Positions 1 to 12,292 of a stretch of DNA of 64,000 nucleotides are shown here, piece after piece. The translations under genes and the position numbers were made by a program. Each line of letters starts with the position of its first letter. Within the stretch, counting starts at the first letter, position 1. Under the pieces are notes generated by a model. That model saw only the letters and a list, made by a program, of their open reading frames with translations. It had not been told where the DNA came from and ran no database searches. Source of the stretch: Chiridota heheva (taxonomy: Eukaryota; Echinodermata; Holothuroidea; Apodida; Chiridotidae); NCBI GenBank assembly GCA_020152595.1, contig JAIGNY010002165.1:1031001-1095000 (forward strand). The letters run 5' to 3'.

Positions 1-84
1 TTGACACCTAGTGTTGATTGTAATAGTGAAATGAATATGAATAATTTTATATGGTGGCACCATGCATGGAAGAAGTGAATGAGA

Positions 85-170
85 ATGAATTTGTTGACGA
101 TTAACCGCACTGCAACAGTCAGAGTCGAATGTGCCAAGAGGGTATAGAAAATTATGGTGCATTAAGGAGT
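85..170 (+). repeat. dispersed repeat with GACAGTCAGAGTC motif
   Basis: The motif TTGTTGAYGTTTAAYGGCAC followed by GACAGTCAGAGTCRAATGTG recurs at 4714-4760, 41545-41600 and, more diverged, at 29223-29262, 32305-32580 and 34945-35200. Several copies continue into a purine-rich GGTAGGAAGG stretch (719-850 here). No coding signal was seen. Probably an old non-autonomous element whose ends I cannot fix. Confidence 0.6.
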
Positions 171-718
<548 letters not shown>

Positions 719-1334
719 AGAAAATGAATTAAATGAATTTTAGGGTAGGGAGGAATGAAAGGAGGAAGAAGGAAATAGTAAAGAGAGGAAGATGATAGAG
801 AGGGGGGAGGAAGGAGGTAAAATGAGAAAGGGATGATTAGATGAGTGGAATGTTACTGATACGGAATAAGTTACTGTTACGATGAGAATGAAGTCTTCAT
901 TAAAGCCTTTTTCCGCATCAAGATGGCAAATGAGCAGTAGTTTTGCAAATCCTTAAATGGTAGGATGAGTAACATGCAATTAGTACTCACTAATGTCGGA
1001 ATTCTATCTGCTTTGTTTCGGAGTCGTAATTCAACAGCACACATCTCCTGATGTTATTTAAAACAACCTGCGATAAAGTTTTAAAAGGAGAAGCCAGTGA
1101 AATTATACAACAAAACTTTCTTTATTCATATTCTGCTCAGAACTTAAGAAGTCTTTTATCATATTTCTAAGTATGTATTTAGGTTTTTTTTTCTTCCTCT
1201 ATTTTGTTACTCTGTGTTTCAATGTTTGTGTGTTTTTGGCAAAGTGTATCTCATCGACAGACAAGACCTGTCTACAGTTGTGACACAACCGATAAGACAT
1301 GCACTTTAAAAAAAAATATTTTTCTTCATCAACG
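719..1334. other. no gene seen
   Basis: Purine-rich at 745-850 (continuation of the dispersed repeat), otherwise AT-rich with T runs at 1185-1200. No PPAN exon was recognised here or at 1691-2055. Confidence 0.6.
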
Positions 1335-1690
1335 CAGTTATCATGGTTTCATTTAAAAGAGCTCAAATAGTTCTTTCAGAAAATGCTAACTTTTTGATGG
1401 GGGTTATGTGGAAAAATTTTGAGAAAAAATGGATTGAAATAGAGAAAATTAAAACAATGCACAAAATTTCAATTTGTCTGAATGCGCGGCTTTGTTTTTT
1501 GCAAGAAATTACAGCAGTGATTATTTTCTTGTTTATTTTCTTTGCTTTTGAGGAAAAAAATTAGACTGGTATCATTGGAAAGGGAATTCATTATGTTGTT
1601 TCATTCTTCATTGTAACCCCAATCAAGAAGTTATATTTTCTGAAAGAACTATTCAAGCTTTTTCAAATGATACCAAAATCACTGCTGTGG
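1335..1690. repeat. foldback repeat related to the piggyBac-like element at 3.6-4.7 kb
   Basis: Arms of about 45 bp (1340-1385 and 1634-1680) are inverted copies around TTCTTTCAGAAAAT / ATTTTCTGAAAGAA. The right arm also matches 4580-4640 inside the piggyBac-like element (GAAAGAACTATTC, AATGATACCAA). It appears to be a shorter or truncated relative. No clear target duplication. Confidence 0.5.
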
Positions 1691-2055
1691 GGCCTATTTG
1701 ACATTGACAAAGAACAATATGTTTGAAAAAGTATGTTCCTAATTGAGTGTGACACTTTTGGTCTGGATATTTAAGAGTTAATTCAGAAGTCAATGCTCAG
1801 AAGACAATAAGTTCCAACTTCTTCTTACGAGTAGGAAATTTATTTCTGTAAATGAAAATGGTGGACAGAATTATATAATGAAACAAAGAAAGGGCCATTG
1901 CTACAATTTCCAATCAGCTAACTGTAGACACACAGGGGAGGGGAACTTTGACGGAAAAGTAAAATGTTCATAACCATGTTAGGCTAAAATCGGTATAAAA
2001 TGGTTTAAGTAGAACGTGAAATTTCATTTAACACAATAATTATACACACACTCAC

Positions 2056-5000
2056 CTTATTAACATCAATGGAGGGAAACATGTTCTGAAACATCGTGGC
2101 CATCAGTTTGAAGTGCAGACCATCTCCCGTGAAGTTATTCAAGACTAGCAAAGCGTGGTGTGTAAACTGACGAGCATACATGCTTGGCTTCTTGAGTGCT
2201 GAGATAATGTCACGTGACAATGTGTACTGCAGATAAGTGGAGAGGAGAAAGGGAAATTGGCAATGAAAATAGGAGAATTATTTGACTTAGACAGACAATC
2301 ACAGAAAAGTTTGTTCTGTAAGGGAAGGCATTGTTTTCCCCACCTTTATGCAAATTTTGTATAACAATAGTTTCTTCCTGCTTTCTTTTTTTCATGTCCA
2401 AATGTACAGTGCATGAAGAATTCATGACCAAAAATACTGCTAAAATTTATACAAGAAAATATGTCAGGGATGTTAAAAGCAAGCTAGTATTTTAATATTC
2501 TAGGGACCTCACATTTCGGCCAAATTCTCCTTCAATATTTCACAAAATTCAGAACTATTAAGTGATTTTCTGTAGAATTTTACACAAAAAAGTGTAAAGA
2601 ATTTTTTTGGGTTGGCAGGGTTAGGCTAGCACCAAAACAACTTTACAAGGGTGGTCTCACAGTGAACTGATTAGCTTCATTCATTACAGCCATATATTTT
2701 TTATTTTTTTCATAACAAATTCTCAAAAAAGATTTAAGAGCAATTTTAACTGATGACATCAAAATACAGAGGAGTCGAGTAGCCCAGTGGTTAGGGCATT
2801 GTGCCCTACTCAAATGGTACCAAATCTCAGCTAGGATGCTCTGCTGTGTCCTTGAGCAAGACACTTTATTCTATTTGCTCCAGTTCACTCAGCTGTGAAA
2901 TGAGTACCAGTTTCAGCTGGGAAGTTAACCTGCGATGGCCTGGTCCCATCCAGGGGAGTCAAGTATTCTCATCCACTAGCACCATGGCCATGGAAACCAG
3001 GTTTAAGCACCGACTCTCTAAGCCCTCGAGGCCCAATTAGATTTAACTAACATCAAAATACTGCATATTTCCTTCAATAATTAGGCCAAACAATAATCAG
3101 TTGTAAATTTCATGAATTGTAAAATGTCACTTGCCCTTTTTTAATGACTTAACAATTTCACTGAAATGAATCAAAGCTTTCATTTTTCAGAGCTCTATAT
3201 ATAGTCTGTGGCGTATCTACTTAGGAGGTATCTTGTAATAATGTGTAACCTCACCTGCTTCACTTTAAAGGTGATGGTTGGCCCTCTAGTCAACCTAAGA
3301 ACTCTCTGAAAAAGAGTAAAAGAGAAATACATTGGCTTCCCATTCAGATAACAAATAAGAGGTTCACATGCTTCACAAAAAAACAGAAATTAAAAAGTTC
3401 ATCATGATGGATTTTTTTAAGAAATTTCATTTCTGTTAAAAACAGTAACGTAAGTCACTGCAAAAATAAGAAGAACAGAGCAATGAAGATTTATGTTAAA
3501 ATAATTTCCATCAACTCATTACAGCCCACAAGTCTATTGACAGTTACAAAAATGTTGTTTTATGACAGTTACAAAAATGTTGTTTTATTTCTTTGTAAAA
3601 TGGGCATGAAATTCTGAGTAGAAAAGTTTTGTTTGTTGATGTTTAACCCTTACTCTACCAGGGCTTTAGAAATAGCGACCCCAATTTTCGTAACTTTTTT
3701 TTTCTATGCATTTTTGACAACTTTCCTTTCATTTTCTTTCGTTACAAGTTTGGTTGGAATAGATGCTAAGTTATTTAGCTTTTGAGTAATTAAAACCAAT
3801 TGAGGAAATATTAGACAGAATTATGCAAAATAAGCAATTTTTGGAAAAATTTGGTCAACAAATGGTCAATCTTTGCAGAAGTATAACTTCTTGTCAGTAT
3901 TGAAAACAGAGATTTGTGTTACATATTTAGATTTATTTTGAAATTTCCTTTCTAATGATACTAACCTACATTTTTTAGAAAGAAAGGGTTAGCTTTATCA
4001 TCAAAAATGATAAAAGTCAAACGCCCCTGAAAGCTGCAGCAGAAAAATAATTACGCAGTGGTCACGGCGGGACTCGAACCCGAGCGCTCGCCGACGCTGG
4101 TCGCGTAAATTTCCCATGCGCTCTACGTGGTCGTTGGAATTGGAAGGCTGTAATTTTGTTCTTATAGGATAGGTTCTAAATAGAGGGGGTATGCCTTTAT
4201 TTATATGTCAAATGAAAGGAAATTTCAAAGCGCTTTGAACGGCGGTTCAACCAAGCATGCGTGTTGTGAGGTTTGGGTTTCACGATTTTTGAACAAAATC
4301 GGCCAAAATGGCAGAAATTCATGAAATTTTGCAGAACTTTCACTAGAACAAAAGATTGCGTAGGGATTATAAAATTATACCAGAAACCAATACTATCATG
4401 TCTTAGGACTTGCGTGTTTGATTTTGAAGCAAAAATGTGATCTTGAAATTATCGTAAGACTTAAAAAAAAAAAGAAAAAAAAAAAAATGCAATTTTTTTA
4501 GCAATTATTGATTTTACCATTTCTCGATGTAATTTTTCTAAAAATTATGTAATATAACCCTTAAAAAAAAGTTTCATTTTATGAAAGAACTATTCGAGTA
4601 CTTTAAAATGATACCAAGATCACTCGTATAGGACTGTGGTAAAGTTCCGATTTTATTTTTAGAAAAAGGTGGTTTGAAATCGGCGATAGTATCGCCGCGT
4701 GGTAGAGTAAGGGTTAATGGCACCGCGACAGTCAGAGTCAAATGTGCCAAAAAGAAAGATCTTTCAACTTTGAAAGTACCATATTTAGATTTTAACTAAC
4801 GACTAATCAATTTTTCAGGATTTTTTGACATATGCAAAATGTGTGATGTATGAAAAAAACGACAGCTAGAAATCGTTGTGTGAATCTTTATATACTGTAA
4901 CTATACTAAATTTCAGTCTTTTAACATATCGGAACAAGTTCTCCAAATTGATGTTGCTTGGGGTGTGGCTAAAATACATAATTGTTTGTTAGAATTACAT

Positions 5001-8000
5001 TCTCTCCTTCAAAATATTGTAGTAAATGACTCCTAAAAAAATGAAATTAAACTAGGCAAGTCTGTTTATTAAATACTGTCCAAAATAATAACATTAGTAA
5101 TGTCAGTATTACTATATGGAAGCAAAGTATGAAAAGTGACAAAGGGAGGAACAAAGGCTAGATGCATTTCAATTCAACAGTTTAAGATGACTGTTAAGAG
5201 TACATGTACTTGGACAGAATTGGTGAGCAATGATGGGATCATGGACTTTGAGGGTTAAATACATGTAGTTTTAGCGATGAATTAGGAGGAATTGGATTGG
5301 GCAGGTGACGCAGGGTTGGCACTAGCTTTGGATTTTTGGGAGGGAAATTCCCTCTTTTAATAAAATTTAAGTAGGGATTTCAGAATTCTGGTAGTTAATT
5401 TCAGAATTCTTGGAGGGAATTTCCTAATTCTGGTAGGGAATTTCTCTTATGCTTTTTCTCGATGCCAAAGTTTACAAACAGAATTTGTCAAGAAACGTAT
5501 CTTTCTGGCCTCTGCAAGATGTTCAATTATAAAACTTCACCCCAATTACAGTCGCTTGATAAATTTCTTTTCACCACTATTATATTGATTGTATACAGTG
5601 TTGGATATCATATTCACAGAAAACGACTGTAGTTGGAGACTAGTAACAAATTTCACCACCTACATCAAAGCCTCAGTCATGTTTCGTTGTATACATTTAA
5701 GAACGTACATGTAAGGGTTCATAACTTTGCAAGTTATAGGAATTATTTTACCAATAAAAATAACCTTTTACTTTTTTTGTACTTAAAGGTAAAACTCCTC
5801 TTAAAATATATTTATTTTCGTTAATTGCATAAATATTTCATGTCTAATCACTAAAAATCATATCGTTGTAAACTGAGGACAATGTTATCACTGAATGCTT
5901 AGCATGGATTTAAACACATGTCTTAGCCAGCAACTCCCGGTACCTATGTGCAACCATCCCGCATTACTTCTAATTTTGTGCGGGATTGTGAAAACTGATT
6001 GCTCGATTCGCGCAATTGTGCTGCTAATGCAAACCCTGAGGTGACGAGTCATGTAAGAGTAGCATTGGAGTTGGTACCAGAGGGTAAGAGGAACATGGAC
6101 AAAGACGGTGATTAAAGAAATGGATAGGTATGGATGGAGAAGTTGGACAGATCTACGGAGGAATGCAAAAGATTGTGAAGGTTGGAGAGTGAGTGCCATG
6201 GCCTTGTGTGCCTCAGGGCACGAGGAGATTTAAGGGTAAGGTAAGGTCTATTATACATCACAAATTTGGACAAACTACCACTGAAAAATTCATAAAACTG
6301 TGAAGCAATTTTAATTGAATTTTTTTCTATTTTCATGGTTTTTACTGGATTTTAAGCTACTGATTTTTAGCTACTGTTACCTCCTAAGGGTAGTGCATCT
6401 ACAGGCCCACAGAAATTTAAACACTGTCAGGGAGTACATCAAATTCATTTCTTATTTTTAGTTCTTCTGTCTAAAATAAACAATTCTTAAAGTAAAGGTA
6501 CCAAGGTTCTCCAAAGTGTGTTTTAAGTGAATATCTAAAATTTTCATGTTAATTCTGCAAATATTCCACACCATTCCATAAAGATTACAAGTAAATGCTT
6601 CACAAATGCAGAATGATTGGCATGGACTCTATGAACAGTGATAGGCAAAAAATTCCATAATCTGCAGAGCATTGTTCCTTCATGTAAGTTATGTTGGTGG
6701 CAGTGTGTAAAGCATAATGCCCCATGTGAAAAGAGAATAACAACTGTGTCGAGTATACAGACAGTGTAGAGCAAGTTAAATGCAGGAACAGTAAATAACA
6801 TAAGTACCACAACAAATCAACAAAATGGAGGTAGTTCCAACTCACCATGTTTGTGCTCGATTCTGATTTTGAGAAAGTAACAAAATGTGAAATACCCAAA
6901 GGCCCTGCAACAGACACAAAGTTTTTCAAAGGTCCTCTCTTTTGTGACTACATAAAAATGAAAATATGAAATCATCAATATAACATTTACATTATATTAT
7001 TTATTGTAACTGGTCCAAGTCTACAAAAAAATTAAGAAACTGAATCACAACATCTTTATGCAAATTTTGTCAATTTCAACCTGAAGTCATGAGACAGCAA
7101 CAATTTCCGACAACATCACAGATGATTATCAAATCTTTGCAGTAAATGAACCCTCTTTCCAGTGTCTAATGTTCATCTACTATTTGAAAAAAAATTGGGA
7201 GGGGGATATGTTTTGACGGGTCACTGATGTAGTGATGATGAATATTTCAATAATATATGACTATTACCAAATCATTATCCAAATTAAACTCAACAATTCT
7301 AAAAACTTCCCACTCTAAAGTTTGAAGAAGGAAAAAATCCAAAATGATTTCTGTCAAGGTCATACCAACATTTATCCAAATCTGTTCTTTACTTCTTACA
7401 ATATGGCAAAAATGTAAGCTCTGTATTCCTCCCAAGCCAATGAGGCTCATATACCAGGGGTCGAATTCCCCACTGTTCCAAGAAGAGTGCTTTTTATGCA
7501 GGAACAGTGTATTTTCAAACATCACTTTTCTAGTGGGACAGTGTTCTTTTCAGTGGCACTCATCCCCAGTGGACGCTCATCCCCAGTGGACGCTCATCCC
7601 CAGTGGATGCTCATCCCCAGTGGACGCCCATCCCCATTGGACGCCCATCCCCAGTGGACGCTCATCCCCAGTGGACGCTCATCCCCAGTGGACGCTCATC
7701 CCCAGTGGACGCTCATCCCCAGAGGACGCTCATCCCCAGTGGACGCCCATCCCCAGTGGACGCCCATCCCCAGTGGACGCCCATCCCCAGTGGACGCCCA
7801 TCCCCAGTGGACGCCCATCCCCAGTGCTCATCCCCAGTGGCGCCCATCCCCAGTGGACGCCCATCCCCAGTGGACGCCATCATCCCCAGTGGACGCCATC
7901 CCCAGTGGACGCCCATCCCCAGTGGACGCCCATCCCCAGTGGACGCCCATCCCCAGTGGACGCCCATCCCCAGTGGACGCTCATTCCCAGTGGACGCTCA

Positions 8001-10532
8001 TCCCCAGTGGACGCTCATTCCCAGTGGACGCTCATCCCCAGTGGACGCTCATCCCCAGTGGACGCTCATCCCCAGTGGACGCTCATCACCAGTGGACGCT
8101 CATCCCCAGTGGACGCTCACCCCCAGTGGACGCTCATCCCCAGAGGACGCTTATCCCCAGTGGATGCTCATCCCCAGTGGACGCTCATCCCCGTGGATGA
8201 GAATCCCCAGTGGATGAGAATCCCCAGTGGATGAGAATCCCCAGTGGATGAGAATACTTGCAACTACCAAGCAAGTTGGTACTTACTTCACAACTGTTTC
8301 AACTTGAGCAAGCAGAAATAAAAGGTTTTGCTCAAGAACATAATGTGGCACCCAGATTTGGAATTAAAGTCACTAACACTCTACCACTGAGATACCACAC
8401 TTTGCAATTTCTTTGGCAGAGAATGTTAAATAAGTAAAGCTATGTACATAATTTATAGCTCTCAGTATTGCAAGGACATCACACCAGAATTATTTTACTC
8501 TTTAGTCTGTTTAACACCATTTTATAAACTTATTAGGAATACAATTTGTTCCTGTACCTTCAAGTCTCTCGCTGTGTAAGGCTCCATAACCTTCCTGAAG
8601 TCATTCATCAGCTGCCGTACACTCCTCCCAACTTCTCCTCTGGTAAAGATCAACGAGTGCGGTGCTTTAGAATAATCTAATTCCGCTTTGTGTTGGTTCT
8701 TCTTGGAGGTTTTGAGGGTCTTTCCCTGTATAAATAAGAGAGTATCTCAGCTTTCTTTATAGCAGAATCATTTACTACTGTGGTTTAGAACTTTGCAGCC
8801 TAGAGAATTTCCAGACTATAGCAGTACTTTCTTTCAAGTGAAAAGAAAGTGGTGTTGATTGACTTCAAAATAATCAAATATAAATAATACTGAAAAAGAA
8901 ATTACTTTTATGGTATTCTTTTCATATTTGTAATTAAAACATTATTGTTTAATTCTAGCTACTATACGTACAGTACCTAAGCTTCAGTCCACAAAATTTG
9001 CTGATATATAGAAAATTGCCCATTGGAAAATAAAATTGAGTGATGAAGCAAAACTGGGATGCTAATGTATTCATAATTGGGACACCAAATTGTTCAGTGA
9101 CAACTGACACAATGCACCCCAACAGACATGAAAATTCACAAACTCTTCCTTCAAAATGTCTTCTCCAAATTATCCTCCACAAATGTAAAACTATAATTTA
9201 CTTAAAAATGTGTCAAAAATTGGAAAAGAAAAGAAAATTCAGGGCTATTTTGTTTCTGCATAATTTGAAAACCAACTCCGCACAGCTTGTGTGAGTGAGC
9301 AGGCACAACTGAAATGATTGACAGTTATGTGTAGTCTGGAAAAGTTGCATTTGATGAGTGTATTATCAATGCACAAACTATAGCCTATTGGCCACACTTG
9401 AAATGGCAACCATAGGGGTCATTAGTATTTAAGCTGCATAGGAAAAACTGCAAAATTTGTTGAATTTTGATTCTTATTCAAAGACTCTTGCATCCCTGGT
9501 CATGAGACTTTTAGAACTGGCAAAATAAATTCCTTAAGAATACTGTACATTCCCTGCCAAAAAAAAAAATTCAAAAAATTACCTTGGGTGCAAGTTTGAA
9601 GCTATTCTGAAACCCATGTTAGACTTAAAACAGCTGTTTTTTTGCAGCCTCTATCAAATTCTTTGAGATATTCATTAATAAAGGACTAAATGATGGTCAA
9701 CATATTGTTGAAAGGATCTTTTCACACCAAATTTCAGATTTGTTAATGATCAGATGTAAATAATGTGACTTAAGTTGAATTTGGTAATAAAAAATGATTG
9801 GAGTTTCATTTTTAAGGCCTCTAAAAGTGTCTCAAATTTTCTCTAATTTTGCACTCAAGGAAAGTTTTTGAATATTTCTTGTGTATATGTCTCTGATTTG
9901 TAAAGTAATTTTAGTGTAAATCTTCAGCGTGGAGAAAAACTTTCACTGTGGCCCCTATGGTTGCCATTTCAAGTGTGGCTTATAACTGTGTACTTTAAAA
10001 TTATATTTGCAAAGTTAAAACGAACAAATGTAAGATTTTAGTGTAGCATAAGTTGCCGTCGGAACAAAATGCATGTCTTGCTCCTCCTAACATAACATAA
10101 CATTACGATGGGCTAAGAAGAAAGAGTCACCCCATAAAATTCCCAAACTAACACTACCACCAACACAAAAAAAAAAATCAAAGCCGGCTAGGCCTATAGA
10201 GTTAGTAAATAATTCATAATGTTGACATTGAAATTGTAAACAGAATTGGAGCTAACTACCCACTCAGGCAAACCATTCCACTCATTACCATATGAAAGTG
10301 AGACAAAAAACTCATGAATGTAGAAGGAGGCCCTAATAGTAATAATTTATTTAGGCCTACATACATAATCCGTGTTGTTTTTCGTGAAACTAGAACATTA
10401 CTTTACCAACACTATTTAATTACCGAATTTGGACGAAAAAACACATACATTTTGACAAAGACTACAAATTAAACTTAACACTGTTACGTCTATAAGTCCA
10501 AAAGAAATGTATACCTTCTTTTTACGGGCCAT
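2056..10532 (-). CDS. PPAN: PPAN/SSF1 (Peter Pan), Brix-domain ribosome biogenesis factor, 5' part
   Basis: Five exons join in frame on the minus strand: 10532-10515, 8725-8558, 6947-6846, 3305-3255 and 2226-2056 (510 bp, 170 codons). Every intron is phase 0 with GT and AG ends. The protein starts MARKKK, followed by a lysine-rich stretch. The Brix domain then shows RGEVGRSVRQLMNDFRKVMEP, FVSVAGPLGISHF, LTRGPTITFKVKQ and LMATMFQNMFPSIDVNK, all hallmarks of the SSF1/Peter Pan family. The family acts in the nucleolus in 60S subunit maturation (large-subunit rRNA processing). Vertebrate PPAN is roughly 470 residues, so more than half, including the charged C-terminal tail, must lie left of base 1. 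I saw no further exon in 1-2055. The start was chosen because MARKKK is a typical N-terminus and a splice donor follows at once. The introns hold a SINE, a piggyBac-like element, a minisatellite and a LINE tail. Confidence 0.9.
2768..3045 (+). mobile_element. SINE, family with CCTTGAGCAAGACACTT core
   Basis: The head is tRNA-like (GAGTCGAGTAGCCCAGTGG). The core CCTTGAGCAAGACACTTTAT followed by TTTGCTCCAGTTCACTCAGC is a widespread element core in aquatic animals. Related segments are at 24300-24595 and 62460-62640 (tail half). It lies in PPAN intron 4, antisense. Confidence 0.6.
3531..3590. repeat. 24-bp direct duplication
   Basis: GACAGTTACAAAAATGTTGT plus TTTAT occurs twice in tandem. Confidence 0.8.
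3647..4713. mobile_element. piggyBac-like non-autonomous transposon with TTAA duplication
   Basis: Perfect 14-bp terminal inverted repeats, CCCTTACTCTACCA and TGGTAGAGTAAGGG, are flanked by TTAA at 3643-3646 and 4714-4717. Termini beginning CCC and a TTAA target are the piggyBac signature. The 1,067-bp interior has no transposase frame but contains a tRNA-like relic (4058-4135). Removing the element and one TTAA rejoins the dispersed repeat seen intact at 41545-41600. It lies in PPAN intron 3. Confidence 0.8.
4058..4135 (-). repeat. tRNA-like segment inside the piggyBac-like element
   Basis: On the minus strand it shows GTAGAGCGCATGG and a good B box, GGTTCGAGTCCCGCC. The 5' half lacks a proper D arm and the acceptor ends do not pair, so it is a tRNA-derived relic and not a working gene. 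Confidence 0.5.
5090..6237 (+). mobile_element. decayed LINE 3' coding fragments
   Basis: At 5100-5320 short frames read VLLYGSK, RLDAFQFN and NWIGQVT, the usual block after the RT palm in several LINE clades (LLYGSETW...RLDAF...IGHV). At 6080-6237 one frame reads IKEMDRYGWRSWTDLRRNAK then DCEGWRVSAMALCASGHEEI and a stop, like the extreme C-terminus of the same kind of ORF. The middle (5330-6030) includes a small GAATTTC-rich repeat at 5380-5450. The pieces lie in PPAN intron 3, antisense to the gene. Clade is not determined. Confidence 0.5.
7440..7556 (+). repeat. edge of a dispersed repeat beginning ATACCAGGGGTCGAATT
   Basis: It shares ACCAGGGGTCGAATT and GGAACAGTG stretches with 18700-18845, where the inverted end AATTTGACCCCTGGT appears. 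Perhaps one terminus of a foldback element whose interior was overgrown by the 17-bp minisatellite that starts here. Confidence 0.35.
7557..8256. repeat. 17-bp minisatellite, about 41 copies
   Basis: The unit is ATCCCCAGTGGACGCTC or its GACGCCC variant, with a last block of GGATGAGAATCCCCAGT. The variants are grouped in blocks rather than mixed. Because 17 is not a multiple of 3, every plus frame reads a 17-residue peptide cycle (WTLIPSGRSSPVDAHPQ), so long open frames here (up to 296 codons) are a property of the repeat. It sits in PPAN intron 2 in antisense. Confidence 0.95.
9391..9979. mobile_element. foldback/MITE-like element with 30-bp inverted ends
   Basis: GCCACACTTGAAATGGCAAC then CATAGGGG at the left is repeated inverted at 9949-9979 (CCCCTATGGTTGCCATTTCA). 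The 589-bp interior has no coding signal. Interior sequence around 9470-9600 (CCTGGTCATGA, ACATTCCCTG) recurs without the ends at 11745-11880. No clear target duplication was found. It lies in PPAN intron 1. Confidence 0.65.
10084..10330 (-). mobile_element. same CR1-like LINE family, copy D, 3' end only
   Basis: On the minus strand it encodes [16 protein letters not shown], then the GTGGT tract, the TATGGGGTGACT motif and (ATGTT)n at 10084-10100. It lies in PPAN intron 1 in the same orientation as PPAN. Short 3' pieces like this are typical of abortive target-primed reverse transcription. Confidence 0.75.
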
Positions 10533-11600
10533 GATGTCACACTGAAATAGTTATGTGGTAGAAATGCGCCAGTATCCGATCCACTTGCAAAAATTATTCT
10601 CAAGTTCTAAACACATGTGGTCGTACGCTACAATTTCGTGATGCACGGACAATGTGCAGTGTTTTCTTCTTCTCTTTCTTCTTCTTCGGGATACTCTTGT
10701 CTCATTCAAGCTTGAAGATTCTTGCAGAAGTTGTTGTCTTCTTGAGTGGACAAAATCTATATTATACCAAGAACATCCGGCCTCTTACTTCGAGTATTTC
10801 TTACATGATGGTGCATAGAGGTGTTTTCTTTCTTTAGAATAAAAAAAAGTATAGGCCTATCAAAAATTCTTTCGAATAATTGAATAGTTCTAATACTTGT
10901 TCTTCTGCATAGTCATTTTGTTTGTTATTTTCATAAACAAGAAATCAGCCGAGAGCAATCAGAAATCATACGGCCGAGACGGGATTGGGGGAATTAGCTC
11001 AAGGTTGATAAAAATTAAGAAATTATAAAATGTGGTAAATTTTCTTTATTTTAACAGATTTTCCTTCAATTTCACCGATTCTTTTCAATTTAGTTTTGAC
11101 AATTTCTCAATTTTACTGCTAAACTGGAAGAAAGCATGCAACTGGGAAGGTAAAATTCTCTTCGTGGCAAAGAGGCAGATTTTTTTTTTTTTTTTTCCAA
11201 CAGGATATATATTAATTGGATGTCGTCGGTAAATCCTATATTTTACATCATCCCATCTACTAACGCGCCTGGTCGCACGATACCCTCCAGCCGTACGCGT
11301 CCGCAGCACCCGGGCCCCAGTAAAATATTGTAGAAGAGTCCAGAAAATACTTTTAGAAGTTCCAGATTTTCAGGCGATTGAGACCTTTTTCATGCTTATT
11401 AGTTGTTATTTTGACAAAATATTCGAAATCAACATTTTCCTTTCTGCATTTCTTAATCATAAAAGATATGACCATAATTGTCCAACATACATGCTGTAAA
11501 AATTACGAAAGTTGTAAGTCACAAACTCTGAAAGCTACTCGACAGCAAAAACACTTGTACCGTGAGCTGCATGCATATCTACAATCTTGGACAAAATTAT
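10533..11600. other. upstream of PPAN, no gene seen
   Basis: An acceptor-like TTTCAG lies 9 bases before the PPAN ATG, so the 5' UTR may be split. The 61-codon frame at 10652 is T-rich and unsupported. A GC-rich patch at 11255-11320 is not explained. Confidence 0.5.
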
Positions 11601-11960
11601 TGTCGCACTTTTTCCCCTTCTATATCCTATTTCAATGTTGGTTGAAACGAAAATGTTTTGGGATTATCTTCTGTTACTCCTACATTGAGATGGGGTACAA
11701 TGGGGCTTAAGAACTTGTAAGAACGCGACCACTAATCTAAAATGGCACATTTTGTTGAAGCTTGATTCTTCTTCAAAACCCCTCTTATTCCTGGTCATGA
11801 CATTCTTAAAATTGCAAGAATAATTCTAAACAGTCCATTCCCTGAAAACAATATTTTCAAAAACTGTCCTCCTAAGGCAGTAAGGTGCCAAATCGGGGAA
11901 ATTTGAGATACTTTTGAGACTCTCATGAATGCATGTATCTTAATAACGAAACTATATTTA
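11600..11960. repeat. dispersed repeat related to 9.4-9.9 kb and 49.4 kb
   Basis: 11745-11880 resembles the interior of the 9391 element. 11605-11700 (TTTTTCCCCTTCTA, CCTATTTCAATGTTGG, GATGGGGTACAATGGGG) resembles 49460-49560. No coding signal. Confidence 0.45.
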
Positions 11961-11973
11961 AAGATTATGTTCA

Positions 11974-12292
11974 GGCGGAGTGTTCATATGCGTATTTAAT
12001 GCACGGGGCAACGGACTTTGGCCCGAGTAGAATGACCCGACTTTAGAAGGGTCATTCCCGAGTGCAAAGTCCTTTGAACCGTGCATTAAATACGCATATA
12101 AACACGATGCCAAAACATTAATCTTTTTGTAAAATTTCCGTGTTAGATTGTTTAAAATGCATACAAAATTAAAAATAGCCGGATGAAAAAAGAATGAAAA
12201 ACGAGAAAAAGTTTACAATTTTTTCGCTTTGTATTCATACTCGTGCATTACGGGAATTTAATGCACGGGTCATAACAATGCAAACACTCCGT
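11974..12292. mobile_element. palindromic element 1 (CAAAGTCC hairpin)
   Basis: A near-perfect hairpin (arms 11980-12040 and 12048-12112) pairs TGCGTATTTAATGCACGG with CCGTGCATTAAATACGCA and GGACTTTG with CAAAGTCC. Outer ends GGCGGAGTGTT (11974) and AACACTCCG (12284-12292) are inverted too. A relative is at 23368-23490. Confidence 0.65.

Noticed and set aside
7344..8234. 296-codon plus frame with HPQWTLIPSGRSS repeats
   Set aside because: All three frames are open because of the 17-bp unit; it lies in a PPAN intron with no conserved flanks.
10652..10837. 61-codon frame upstream of PPAN as COQ4 exon 1
   Set aside because: T-rich and Phe-rich, with no suitable phase-1 donor recognised and no resemblance to COQ4.
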